The notes under the pieces are model-generated. The model did no database searches and was not told the origin of the DNA. It was given only the letters and a program-made list of their open reading frames with translations. From Pedobacter polysacchareus (GTDB taxonomy: Bacteria > Bacteroidota > Bacteroidia > Sphingobacteriales > Sphingobacteriaceae), in assembly GCF_019802255.1 (NCBI RefSeq), contig NZ_JAHYSS010000001.1, forward strand, positions 186,001 to 250,000: 64,000 nucleotides of DNA, written 5' to 3'. Below are positions 52,877 to 60,758 of this stretch, one piece after another. Position 1 is the first letter of the stretch, and each line of letters begins with the position of its first letter. Position numbers and translations under genes: made by a program.

Positions 52877-53178
52877 TCTTTTTGCCATTTTTTAATATAA
52901 ACTGCTAACCCTGAACGGTTACTTATAAAGGATCTATTTGGGAGCAAGGAGAAAGGACACCATATCTTTGTGTGCCCTGAAGTCTGGTTGCTAAGGGTTT
53001 CTAAGGTTGGTCAGCAGAGTAATCGCTATTCGCGAATTACGCAATTCAATTCATTGAAATAAAATATAAGTGATATAGAAAATGCCGGATCATCAACTGA
53101 TTCGGCATTTTTAATTTAAGGTGGTATAAAGGGTATTTATATTAGAGCTACTGACTGGATTTCTTAAGAAATCCAATT
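52877..53178. other. 302-base gap between the small membrane protein and anti-sigma genes
   Basis: A TAnnTTTG-type element (TATCTTTG, 52973-52980) on the plus strand and a terminator-like hairpin at 53079-53111 bracket about 125 bases without a gene. This could be a small RNA, but the -33 box is missing. The rest shows nothing distinctive. Confidence 0.3.
53079..53111. terminator. Bidirectional intrinsic terminator
   Basis: AAAATGCCG (53079-53087) pairs with CGGCATTTT (53103-53111), with ATCA/TGAT pairing further in. T-runs occur on both strands. It lies beyond the 3' end of the anti-sigma operon. Confidence 0.75.
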
Positions 53179-53673
53179 CTACTGATGGCTATGACGCTTT
53201 CTTCGCAGAAAACTGTCCAGATAAGCAAAAGCCAATAGCACGTCTACAAATAGAAATATTTTAATGAAAGTAGGGGTGAAATATTTATTAAAGTCCAGTT
53301 GTCCGGAGCTGAATAAGTTGCCAAATTTTGCATCCTGAAAAGTAAAATCGCTATTAGCGATGATATAAGCTAGTATAGCGAACATCGAAAAGATGAAAAA
53401 CGCAGAAATACTATAAATAATGCGTTTATCTACTTTCGTTTTCATGGATACCGGCGCGATTTCCAGCGTTACCTGCTCCATCACGTTCCTGGTAAATGAC
53501 ATAGAAGGCTCTTCAAGGCCCATTCCACTCATCTCTTTATTGATTTCCAGGAGTTCCTGATATAAGGAACTGTATGCTGGATCTGAGGCAATCTTAGCTT
53601 CCACAGCCAATTGCTGTTCGGGGCTGCAGCTGCCATCAATATAATCCCAGATTTCTTCTTCTATAGTGATCAT
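53179..53673 (-). CDS. Probable anti-sigma factor (membrane protein)
   Basis: 164 residues. The N terminus (MITIEEEIWDYIDGSCSPEQ...) resembles the sigma-binding helix region of anti-sigma factors. Membrane helices are predicted at about 85-107 and 136-155. It overlaps the ECF sigma gene by four bases, the classic sigma/anti-sigma arrangement. The usual zinc-binding HxxxCxxC is absent, so this would be a zinc-free type. The signal it senses is unknown. Confidence 0.75.
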   Translation of the reverse strand: MITIEEEIWDYIDGSCSPEQQLAVEAKIASDPAYSSLYQELLEINKEMSGMGLEEPSMSFTRNVMEQVTLEIAPVSMKTKVDKRIIYSISAFFIFSMFAILAYIIANSDFTFQDAKFGNLFSSGQLDFNKYFTPTFIKIFLFVDVLLAFAYLDSFLRRKRHSHQ

Positions 53674-54251
53674 AATAACTCCTTTACTTCGTCTTTTAAC
53701 AAATATTGTAATTTTTCTTTCAGTCTGATTCTGGCGCGGTGCAATTTTACTTTTACCGTATTGCTTTCCATATTGAGGGTCTTTCCGATCTCCTCCAGAC
53801 TTTGTTCACCCTGATAAAACAGGGTGATGATACTGGCATCATCGGCAGATAGTAAAGCAATGGCCTGGTTCAGGTACACATAACCAGATCTTTTTTCTAC
53901 CAGGTCTGAATTGAAGTCAGAAGTATGGTTTTCCAGCTGAAGGATACTGCCTTCATCGTCTATTGATTGTACATCCAGTCGCTTTTTGCGTAAAAAGCTC
54001 ATGGAAGTCGTATAGGTGATCGTATACAACCAGGTAGAAAATTTTGCAGTCTGCTTATAGGTACCGAGGGCCTTATATGCTTTAATGAAACAATCCTGTG
54101 CGATTTCCTCTGCATCTTCCCGACGTTTGGAAAAACGCATCGCCAACGTAAATACAAATCGCTGATGACGTTTTACCAGTTCGGAAAAAACCGCGGTATT
54201 GCCCGACAGGACTTCAGTAATTAGCTCGTTATCCGATTGCTTATGCTGCAT
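53670..54251 (-). CDS. ECF-type RNA polymerase sigma factor
   Basis: 193 residues. Sigma region 2 is visible (AMRFSKRREDAEEIAQDCFIKAY, KFSTWLYTITYTTSMSFLRKKR) and region 4 (LSADDASIITLFYQGEQSLEEIGKTLNMESNTVKVKLHRAR). It is cotranscribed with the overlapping anti-sigma gene. A 12-base palindrome AGACGCGCGTCT (54260-54271) lies just upstream of its start. DUF6249 is upstream on the same strand. Target promoters are unknown. Confidence 0.93.
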   Translation of the reverse strand: MQHKQSDNELITEVLSGNTAVFSELVKRHQRFVFTLAMRFSKRREDAEEIAQDCFIKAYKALGTYKQTAKFSTWLYTITYTTSMSFLRKKRLDVQSIDDEGSILQLENHTSDFNSDLVEKRSGYVYLNQAIALLSADDASIITLFYQGEQSLEEIGKTLNMESNTVKVKLHRARIRLKEKLQYLLKDEVKELL

Positions 54252-54259
54252 ATATTTTT

Positions 54260-54271
54260 AGACGCGCGTCT
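54260..54271. promoter_or_regulatory. GC-rich palindrome before the ECF sigma gene
   Basis: AGACGCGCGTCT is perfectly self-complementary and stands in AT-rich DNA eight bases upstream of the sigma start codon. It is a candidate binding site, but no regulator can be named. Confidence 0.35.
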
Positions 54272-54310
54272 TTTAGATAGTTTTATATAGGGAATTAGGT
54301 GGTTATAGAT

Positions 54311-54673
54311 TTACTGCAGGTCTTTCTGCTTGTCCAGCCAGTTTTTTTCCATCGCATAAGAAACGATCAGGCCTAATCCTCCAAAAATGCTAAGGCACCC
54401 AAAATAAACGGCCACTCCTTCTTCGTCATCTAATCCGATAGCTCTCACGGTAAACAACGCCACAATCAGACCCAGCCCTAATCCAACTAATAATAAGCCG
54501 AATTTTAGGCTCACAAAAGGCATTGGTGCACTAGGTCTTGATTTGGCCAGTCCTGGATCCATGCCACGTTCAATCATGGCCATTTTTTCTTTGTTAGACA
54601 TATACCTCAACCCGAATACAAGCGCAGTAGTGCAAAGGAAGAGTGTGATCGGTACTAATATTTCGTTTCCCAT
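54311..54673 (-). CDS. DUF6249 domain membrane protein
   Basis: 120 residues with membrane helices near 5-25, 55-78 and 88-108. A short cytoplasmic loop (MSNKEKMAMIERGMDPGLAK) contains the ERGMDP segment typical of this small Bacteroidota family. It precedes the ECF sigma gene by 59 bases on the same strand, an association that suggests a linked envelope role. The function is unknown. Confidence 0.75.
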   Translation of the reverse strand: MGNEILVPITLFLCTTALVFGLRYMSNKEKMAMIERGMDPGLAKSRPSAPMPFVSLKFGLLLVGLGLGLIVALFTVRAIGLDDEEGVAVYFGCLSIFGGLGLIVSYAMEKNWLDKQKDLQ

Positions 54674-54806
54674 TTTATTTAAATTTTATTTGTTAAAGAT
54701 CTGTTTTATTGAACTCGTGTTCTGTAAGCTATGACCACATGAAAATGAAACAGGTTACAGGGAAAATAGAAAAAAATAAAAAGCGTATAAAAAGTCATTT
54801 AAAGGC

Positions 54807-54833
54807 GAAAAGCCCGGGATTGCCGAGCTTTTC
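54807..54833 (-). terminator. Hairpin between the thioesterase and DUF6249 genes
   Basis: GAAAAGCCCGG (54807-54817) pairs with CCGAGCTTTTC (54823-54833) apart from one mismatch. On the minus strand the stem ends in TTTTCGCCTTT. It sits at the upstream side of the thioesterase stop on the plus coordinate and may end read-through. Confidence 0.4.
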
Positions 54834-54851
54834 TAAGGGAAATGAATCCCG

Positions 54852-55277
54852 TTATGCTTGAGGTTTTGCAATAACGGCTACTGTTAAACGGCTTATGCAG
54901 TTCATTTTACCTTTATCGTTGTATATTTTTATTTCCCAGACATGGGTTTTTGCGCCAATATGCAAGGGCTTACAGATGCCGGTAACCAGCCCGCTTTTAA
55001 CCGGCCTGAGGTGGTTGGCATTGATTTCAAGGCCTACAGCCATGTGTTTTTCCGGGTCGATGCACATGTAAGAAGCAATGCTTCCTAGGGTTTCGGCAAG
55101 GACTACAGAAGCTCCGCCATGCAGAATTCCCGCTGGCTGATGCGTTCTTTCATCTACGGGCATGGTGGCTTTTAAAAAGTCGGCACCTATTTCCGTAAAC
55201 TGGATGTCCAATAAACCTCCTAAATGATTTTTCGGGCGATCATTTAACCCTTCCGGTGTAAATTGGGAAAACCACAT
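54852..55277 (-). CDS. Hotdog-fold thioesterase (PaaI/YdiI-like)
   Basis: 141 residues. The hotdog motif HQPAGILHGGASVVLAETLGSIAS carries the catalytic region of the PaaI/YdiI family, and the strands AVGLEINANHLRPV and HVWEIKIYNDKGK follow. It hydrolyses acyl-CoA thioesters of unknown chain. It starts at the stop of the DinB gene (one-base overlap). Confidence 0.88.
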   Translation of the reverse strand: MWFSQFTPEGLNDRPKNHLGGLLDIQFTEIGADFLKATMPVDERTHQPAGILHGGASVVLAETLGSIASYMCIDPEKHMAVGLEINANHLRPVKSGLVTGICKPLHIGAKTHVWEIKIYNDKGKMNCISRLTVAVIAKPQA

Positions 55278-55783
55278 TATAAATACCTTTCTTCGATGAT
55301 CCCAGTATGATGAATTACGTGACCTGCAATGACAAACAACAAGGCCCTAACACTGATCTGACGCTCAGAAGCAGTACCGCTGCGGTTCAGTTCGTGTTCA
55401 TTTAAGGACTTAAACAAATATAAATTAGCCTTTCTCAGCAAGGCAAATTCTTCTGAAAAACTCTGCAGACTGCGGTCAGCGAAATGGGCATTCGTCACAT
55501 AATCATCTTCATCAAAGCCAGCTAGAGCATGCTGTTCTGCACGGGCAAAACAGGTTAAACGATATACCAGGATCCGTTCCGTATCCACAATATGTCCTGC
55601 CATTTCCTTAATCGTCCATTTTCCTGGCGCATAGGCATAATCTGCTTTCTCTGTCAGGGTATTTAAGAACTCAGGAAAATCCATCCCTTGTTTTTCTAAG
55701 AGATCCAGGATGTCATCACCCGAAATTTTACTGATGTAAGTCTCCGCCCAGGCGGGATACTCATGTGTTTGAGGTCGGTTCAT
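55277..55783 (-). CDS. DinB family protein
   Basis: 168 residues of the four-helix DinB/YfiT fold. Metal-binding histidines appear in KEMAGHIVDTERI and in the C-terminal AGHVIHHTGII. Many members are thiol-dependent S-transferases, but no substrate is known. It overlaps the sensor kinase by 23 bases and the thioesterase by one, so the three are translationally coupled. Confidence 0.88.
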   Translation of the reverse strand: MNRPQTHEYPAWAETYISKISGDDILDLLEKQGMDFPEFLNTLTEKADYAYAPGKWTIKEMAGHIVDTERILVYRLTCFARAEQHALAGFDEDDYVTNAHFADRSLQSFSEEFALLRKANLYLFKSLNEHELNRSGTASERQISVRALLFVIAGHVIHHTGIIEERYL

Positions 55784-56978
55784 AAGTTATACTGCTTTTT
55801 AAAATGATGCGGAAGGTGGTTCCTTTTTCCAGTTCAGAGTCTTTTACAAAAATCTGCCCGTTATGATAGTTCTCGATAATTCTTTTGGTGAGTGACAATC
55901 CGAGCCCCCATCCGCGTTTACGAGTGGTATAACCTGGTTGGAAGACGGCGTCGAATTTGGATCTGGCAATGCCTCGTCCAGTATCTGTGACATCAATAAA
56001 GACTTCTTCTTTGGTTAAGTTTTCAATGATATCGATCGTGATCGTCCCCTCGTTTTCGATGGCATTTGCTGCATTTTTCAATAGGTTTTCGGTCACCCAA
56101 TCAAACAGAGGCACATTCAGCAAGGCCCGAACCTGCTCGTCACCGGTAATCTTAAAAATGATTTTATCTGAAGTACGCAGTTTAAAGTACTCTACGAAGT
56201 TATGGATTACAGTATACACCACATGGTCTTCTACCATAGGTTTAGAGCCGATTTTAGAGAAGCGGTCGGTAATCACTTCCAGTCTTTTGATGTCATTTTC
56301 CATCTCAGCAATCAATGGGTCGTCTTCTGCATTGAACCGGGATTTCATCAGTTCCACCCAGGCCATCAGCGAAGAAATAGGCGTACCCAGCTGATGGGCA
56401 GTTTCCTTGGCCATTCCTACCCAAACCTGGTCCTGCTCTGCTTTTCTTGCCGAACTAAAGGCTACATAAGCGGTGAGGAGGAACAATCCGATCACGGCAA
56501 GCTGGATATAGGGGAAATAACGGAGCTGCGTTAAAGTTGGGGAATCTTTGTAATAAACATACCAGCGCGTATCGTCAAGCCCTATAATGGGGGTTGGAGG
56601 GTGCTGTTTTTTCATCATATTCAGCTCCCGCAGAAAATAAGCGGGGTCATAAGTCAGTCCATCTTTCTTTTGTAAATCATAATTGGTTTTCGTAGAATCG
56701 AGTCCCTGATAGGAAAGAATTGTCCCTTCTTGATTGATGATCATGATGGGTAATTTGGTATTCGTTCTGATGAGGTCAACCAGATCTGTTGTATTTTCAT
56801 CATCATACATGGCCAGTGATTTTTCGGTCACCTTAACGAAGAGTTGAAATTGCATTCTTTCTTCACGTTCCATCTTTTTCACAAAGAAATCGCTGTACAA
56901 TACAGAAGCAGTACCGATCACGATAGCAAAAAATAGTAAGAAGAATTTCCAGCGGCGCTTTTTTTCGTATGGATTCAT
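55761..56978 (-). CDS. Membrane sensor histidine kinase (PorY-like candidate)
   Basis: 405 residues. Two membrane helices (about 11-30 and 157-173) flank an extracytoplasmic sensor. The phosphoacceptor H195 is in KETAHQLGTPISSLMAWVEL, and the N, G1 and G2 boxes of the ATPase domain (LLKNAANAI, DTGRGIARS, GWGLGLSLT) are intact. The size, HAMP-less layout and HQLGTP motif resemble PorY, the partner kinase of PorX, which is encoded 32 kb away in this window. That pairing is inference. It is divergent from gltX. Confidence 0.85.
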   Translation of the reverse strand: MNPYEKKRRWKFFLLFFAIVIGTASVLYSDFFVKKMEREERMQFQLFVKVTEKSLAMYDDENTTDLVDLIRTNTKLPIMIINQEGTILSYQGLDSTKTNYDLQKKDGLTYDPAYFLRELNMMKKQHPPTPIIGLDDTRWYVYYKDSPTLTQLRYFPYIQLAVIGLFLLTAYVAFSSARKAEQDQVWVGMAKETAHQLGTPISSLMAWVELMKSRFNAEDDPLIAEMENDIKRLEVITDRFSKIGSKPMVEDHVVYTVIHNFVEYFKLRTSDKIIFKITGDEQVRALLNVPLFDWVTENLLKNAANAIENEGTITIDIIENLTKEEVFIDVTDTGRGIARSKFDAVFQPGYTTRKRGWGLGLSLTKRIIENYHNGQIFVKDSELEKGTTFRIILKSSITYEPTSNT

Positions 56979-57048
56979 AGGTTATCCGGGCAAATTACAA
57001 AATACCATTCAAAAATAGCGGAATAGAAAGGTAACGGGGTAAAAAATA

Positions 57049-57056
57049 TATCTTTG
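57049..57056 (+). promoter_or_regulatory. Putative -7 element of gltX
   Basis: TATCTTTG matches TAnnTTTG and ends eight bases before the first gltX ATG (57065), implying a very short leader. The -33 box is not clear. Confidence 0.5.
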
Positions 57057-57064
57057 TAATTCGT

Positions 57065-58576
57065 ATGATGGAAAAGAAAGTAAGAGTAAGATTTGCCCCT
57101 AGCCCAACGGGCGGGTTGCATTTGGGTGGTGTACGCACCGCTTTGTTTAATTATTTGTTCGCGAAGCAACATAACGGAACATTCATCCTTAGGGTGGAAG
57201 ATACCGATCAGACCCGTTTTGTGGAAGGTGCAGAGGCTTATATCGCTTCCTGCCTGGAATGGTGCGGCATGAAACCGGATGAAAGTCCTGAATTGGGTGG
57301 CCCATTTGCGCCATATCGCCAGAGCGAACGTAAATCTACTTATAAACAATATGCAGATCAGCTGATTGCTGATGGTTTTGCTTATTATGCTTTCGATACT
57401 CCGGAAGAACTGGATGCTAAACGTAAGGAAATTCCAAATTTTACGTATGGCTTGTCTACGCGTGGCGACATGAGGAACTCTCTAACCTTAGCGGATGCGG
57501 AAGTAGCCGCACTTTTGGCCGCGAATACGCCTCATGTAGTCCGCATAAAAATTCCTGCTGATGAAACCGTTTCTTTTACCGATTTGATCAGAGGCCATGT
57601 GAGTTTTGATACCAATCTGGTAGATGATAAAGTATTATTGAAAGCTGACGGTATGCCAACCTATCATTTGGCGGTAGTTGCAGACGATAAAGCCATGGAA
57701 ATCAGTCATGTTTTTAGGGGTGAAGAGTGGTTGCCATCTGCACCGATTCATGTACTCCTTTGGAGATACCTGGGCTGGGACGATGAAATGCCGCAATGGG
57801 TACATCTACCATTAATCCTAAAACCTGATGGCAATGGAAAGCTGAGTAAACGTGACGGAGATCGCTTAGGCTTCCCTGTTTACGCACAAAACTGGACAGA
57901 TCCTAAAACAGGAGACCTGACCAAGGGATTCAAAGAACTGGGCTTTATGCCAGAGGCTTTTGTGAATCTTCTGGCCATGTTAGGCTGGAATGATGGTACT
58001 GAAAACGAGATTTTCTCTATGACAGAGTTGATTGAAAAGTTCTCTATTGAACGCATCAGCAAAGCCGGCGCAAAATTCGACTTTGAAAAAGCGAAATGGT
58101 ACAACCACGAATGGATCAAAAATAGTCCGGCAGCAGCATTGTTGCCAAGGGTGAAACAAGCATTTGCTGCGGAGGGAATTGAGATCCATGAGGAGACTTA
58201 TTTAGCTACAGTAATTGACCTGATTAAAGATCGCTGTCACCTGTTAACAGATTTTGTTCCTCAAAGTGCTTACTTTTTTGTGGCACCAGTAGAATTTGAT
58301 CTTCCAGCAGTGCAGCCAAAATGGTCTGCAGAGAAAGCGGCGTTTTTTAATGCTTATGCCGCTGTGATTACTGATAGATTAACTCCCTCAGAATTAGAGG
58401 AAAAGTTCAAAGAATTGGCTGCAGCGCATAGTTTTAAACCTGGAGAACTCATGCTGCCTTTCCGCATTATGCTGGTAGGCGGTAAATTCGGTCCGGGTGT
58501 ATTTGACATCGCTATAGCTCTAGGCGCGACAGAAACTATCCAAAGAATACAGACTGCTTTAACTGCATTTGCATAA
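57065..58576 (+). CDS. gltX: Glutamate-tRNA ligase
   Basis: 503 residues, class I synthetase charging tRNA-Glu. The HIGH-type motif is SPTGGLHLGGVRTALFN (11-27), and KMSKS is represented by KLSKRDG. GEEWLPSAPIHVLL, DVRF-like VEDTDQTR and the C-terminal helical anticodon-binding part are present. Two adjacent ATGs (57065 and 57068) could start it. A 13-base inverted repeat follows the gene. Confidence 0.97.
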   Translation: MMEKKVRVRFAPSPTGGLHLGGVRTALFNYLFAKQHNGTFILRVEDTDQTRFVEGAEAYIASCLEWCGMKPDESPELGGPFAPYRQSERKSTYKQYADQLIADGFAYYAFDTPEELDAKRKEIPNFTYGLSTRGDMRNSLTLADAEVAALLAANTPHVVRIKIPADETVSFTDLIRGHVSFDTNLVDDKVLLKADGMPTYHLAVVADDKAMEISHVFRGEEWLPSAPIHVLLWRYLGWDDEMPQWVHLPLILKPDGNGKLSKRDGDRLGFPVYAQNWTDPKTGDLTKGFKELGFMPEAFVNLLAMLGWNDGTENEIFSMTELIEKFSIERISKAGAKFDFEKAKWYNHEWIKNSPAAALLPRVKQAFAAEGIEIHEETYLATVIDLIKDRCHLLTDFVPQSAYFFVAPVEFDLPAVQPKWSAEKAAFFNAYAAVITDRLTPSELEEKFKELAAAHSFKPGELMLPFRIMLVGGKFGPGVFDIAIALGATETIQRIQTALTAFA

Positions 58577-58588
58577 AAATAAACTTTT

Positions 58589-58640
58589 CGTTTAAATTGG
58601 TATAACAATTGTCCCAGATTTTTGTAAACCAATTTAAACG
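58589..58640. repeat. 13-base perfect inverted repeat before the YpfJ-like gene
   Basis: CGTTTAAATTGGT (58589-58601) and ACCAATTTAAACG (58628-58640) are exact reverse complements 26 bases apart. The second arm ends eight bases before the ATG at 58649. As RNA, it could hide the initiation region; as DNA, it could be an operator or gltX terminator. Confidence 0.6.
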
Positions 58641-58648
58641 GAATTTAT

Positions 58649-59485
58649 ATGCAATGGTTCGGTAAAGGAAGTGGAAATATTGAAGACAGACGAGGGATGA
58701 GCGGTGGCGCCATCGGTGGTGGTATAGGAATCATTGTCGTGATCCTCGGATTGTTCTTCGGACAAGATCTTACAGGTCTGGTAAGTCAGTTGCCTCTCAG
58801 CGAAGCAACTCAGGGGACGCCTAAAACTGGTGATCCTACAGACAAGGAAGCCAAATTTGTGGATGGCGTACTGGAATCTACCAACCAGGTATGGGAACAG
58901 CAATTCCAGGAAATGGGGAAAAGCTATGAAAAACCGGTTTTAGTCTTATTTACCAATAGCGTACAATCCGCTTGCGGAAGTGCCAGTGCCGCAGTAGGAC
59001 CTTTTTACTGTCCCGGCGATCATAAAGTATATATTGACCTGAGTTTTTATCAGGAATTACAAAACCGTTTCGGTGCCGGCGGCGATTTTGCCCAGGCCTA
59101 CGTGATTGCCCATGAAGTAGGGCACCACGTTCAGAACCTATTGGGTATCTCAGAAAAAGTGCAGCGTGCCAGAGCACAGCTCAGCGAAAAGGAATACAAC
59201 AGACTTTCCGTTAAACTGGAGCTACAGGCAGATTTTTTTGCCGGTCTATGGGCCAATCATGCTCAGAATTTAAAAGATTTCAAACTGGATGAAGGCGATC
59301 TTGAAGAAGCCATTACCGCTGCAAATGCAATCGGCGATGATAAATTGCAGAAACAAGCCCAGGGAGAGGTCGTGCCTGATGCCTTTACTCACGGTACCTC
59401 CGCTCAAAGAATGTATTGGTTTAAAAAAGGTTTCGATACCGGCGATTTTCGTCAGGGAGATACTTTTAATTCCACACAACTCTAG
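58649..59485 (+). CDS. ypfJ: Neutral zinc metallopeptidase family protein (YpfJ-like)
   Basis: 278 residues. A single membrane helix (about 22-40) follows a Gly-rich N terminus (MSGGAIGGGIG). The zinc motif is HEVGHH (155-160), preceded by the characteristic CGSASAAVGPFYCPGD and followed by ELQADFFAGLWANH. The catalytic domain is predicted to be periplasmic. Substrate unknown. It is preceded by the inverted repeat at 58589-58640. Confidence 0.92.
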   Translation: MQWFGKGSGNIEDRRGMSGGAIGGGIGIIVVILGLFFGQDLTGLVSQLPLSEATQGTPKTGDPTDKEAKFVDGVLESTNQVWEQQFQEMGKSYEKPVLVLFTNSVQSACGSASAAVGPFYCPGDHKVYIDLSFYQELQNRFGAGGDFAQAYVIAHEVGHHVQNLLGISEKVQRARAQLSEKEYNRLSVKLELQADFFAGLWANHAQNLKDFKLDEGDLEEAITAANAIGDDKLQKQAQGEVVPDAFTHGTSAQRMYWFKKGFDTGDFRQGDTFNSTQL

Positions 59486-59619
59486 CATTCGATGCAAGTT
59501 TTTTGATATAAAGCATGTCTAAACATGTTTTATTCTTCAAACTTACATAAATTAGCAAAAGACTATTTGCACAATTATGCATTGGCAGCTGATGGTTCAG
59601 TCGCCTTATTTATTTAAGA

Positions 59620-60756
59620 ATGATACTAATTGTAGATGATACCCCCGAGAACCTGATCTCATTAAAAAAGGTTCTGGAGAAACATAATTTTGAAGTAGAT
59701 ACCGCATCATCAGGAGAAGAGGCCTTAAAAAAAGTTCTTAAAAACGAATACGTCCTGATTATCCTTGATGTACAAATGCCTGGAATGGATGGTTTTGAAG
59801 TTGCTGAGGCCATTTCGGGTTATAGTAAGGCAAAAGAAACCGCGATTATCTTCCTTTCTGCAGCCAATACGGAAACGAAGTTTATCACTAAAGGATATTC
59901 TTCCGGTGGATTGGATTATATCACCAAACCGGTAGATATGGACATTCTCCTGCTAAAAGTGAAAACCTTTTACCGCATTTATGAGCAAAGCAGAAAGCTG
60001 ATTGAAATTCAAAAAGCTTTAATGGATGAAATTGAGTTCAGAAAACAGGCCGAGCGTAAAAAAGATGAATTCATCAGTATCGCCAGCCATGAATTGAAAA
60101 CACCACTCACCAGCGTGAAAGGATATGTTCAGTTGCTGGAACGAAGCATTGACAAAGGGGACGTCCCTACCTTAAAAAAGCACCTGGCTAAAGCGCAGGT
60201 ACAGCTGGAGAAACTAAATGAACTCATCACCGACCTTCTCGATATTTCTAAGATTGAAAGCGGTAAACTAAAGTTCAACAAGCGGCCGTTTATTATAGAT
60301 GACATGCTGGACAGTGTAATAGAAATTATTCACCAATCCAATCCTGAATTTAAACTCTTGAAAACCGGGTCGGTTAAGCGGGAAATCTGTGGGGATGAAA
60401 TGCGCATTGAGCAGGTCGTAATTAACTTCTTAACCAATGCCATTAAATATTCACCAGGCACTTCAGAAGTGCATATTACCGTTGAAGACCGTGGAGAAAG
60501 CGTTTATGTAGGAGTCAGGGATTTCGGAATTGGTATCGATGAAGAACTACAGAAGAACGTATTTGAGAAGTTTTATCGGGTAGAAGAAACCGCCATTCAT
60601 TTTCAGGGATTGGGTATTGGACTCTATATCTCTGCTGAAATCATCAGAAGACATGGGGGTGAAGTAGGTGTGAAAAGTATCCCTGGTGAAGGGTCAGAGT
60701 TTTATTTTAATATTCCATTTAATGCTACATCCGAAAAGGATGAAAAAGAAAATTAA
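59620..60756 (+). CDS. Receiver-histidine kinase protein (REC-HisKA-HATPase)
   Basis: 378 residues. An N-terminal receiver (1-120) has the acidic pair D6-D7, phosphoacceptor D50 in IILDVQMPG and KPVDMD. The kinase part has H157 in SIASHELKTPLTS, and N, G1 and G2 boxes (NFLTNAIKYS, DFGIGIDEEL, GLGIGLYIS). There is no membrane helix, so it is cytosolic. It is followed two bases later by the large hybrid kinase, so phosphotransfer between the two is possible. Confidence 0.9.
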   Translation: MILIVDDTPENLISLKKVLEKHNFEVDTASSGEEALKKVLKNEYVLIILDVQMPGMDGFEVAEAISGYSKAKETAIIFLSAANTETKFITKGYSSGGLDYITKPVDMDILLLKVKTFYRIYEQSRKLIEIQKALMDEIEFRKQAERKKDEFISIASHELKTPLTSVKGYVQLLERSIDKGDVPTLKKHLAKAQVQLEKLNELITDLLDISKIESGKLKFNKRPFIIDDMLDSVIEIIHQSNPEFKLLKTGSVKREICGDEMRIEQVVINFLTNAIKYSPGTSEVHITVEDRGESVYVGVRDFGIGIDEELQKNVFEKFYRVEETAIHFQGLGIGLYISAEIIRRHGGEVGVKSIPGEGSEFYFNIPFNATSEKDEKEN

Positions 60757-60758
60757 TT

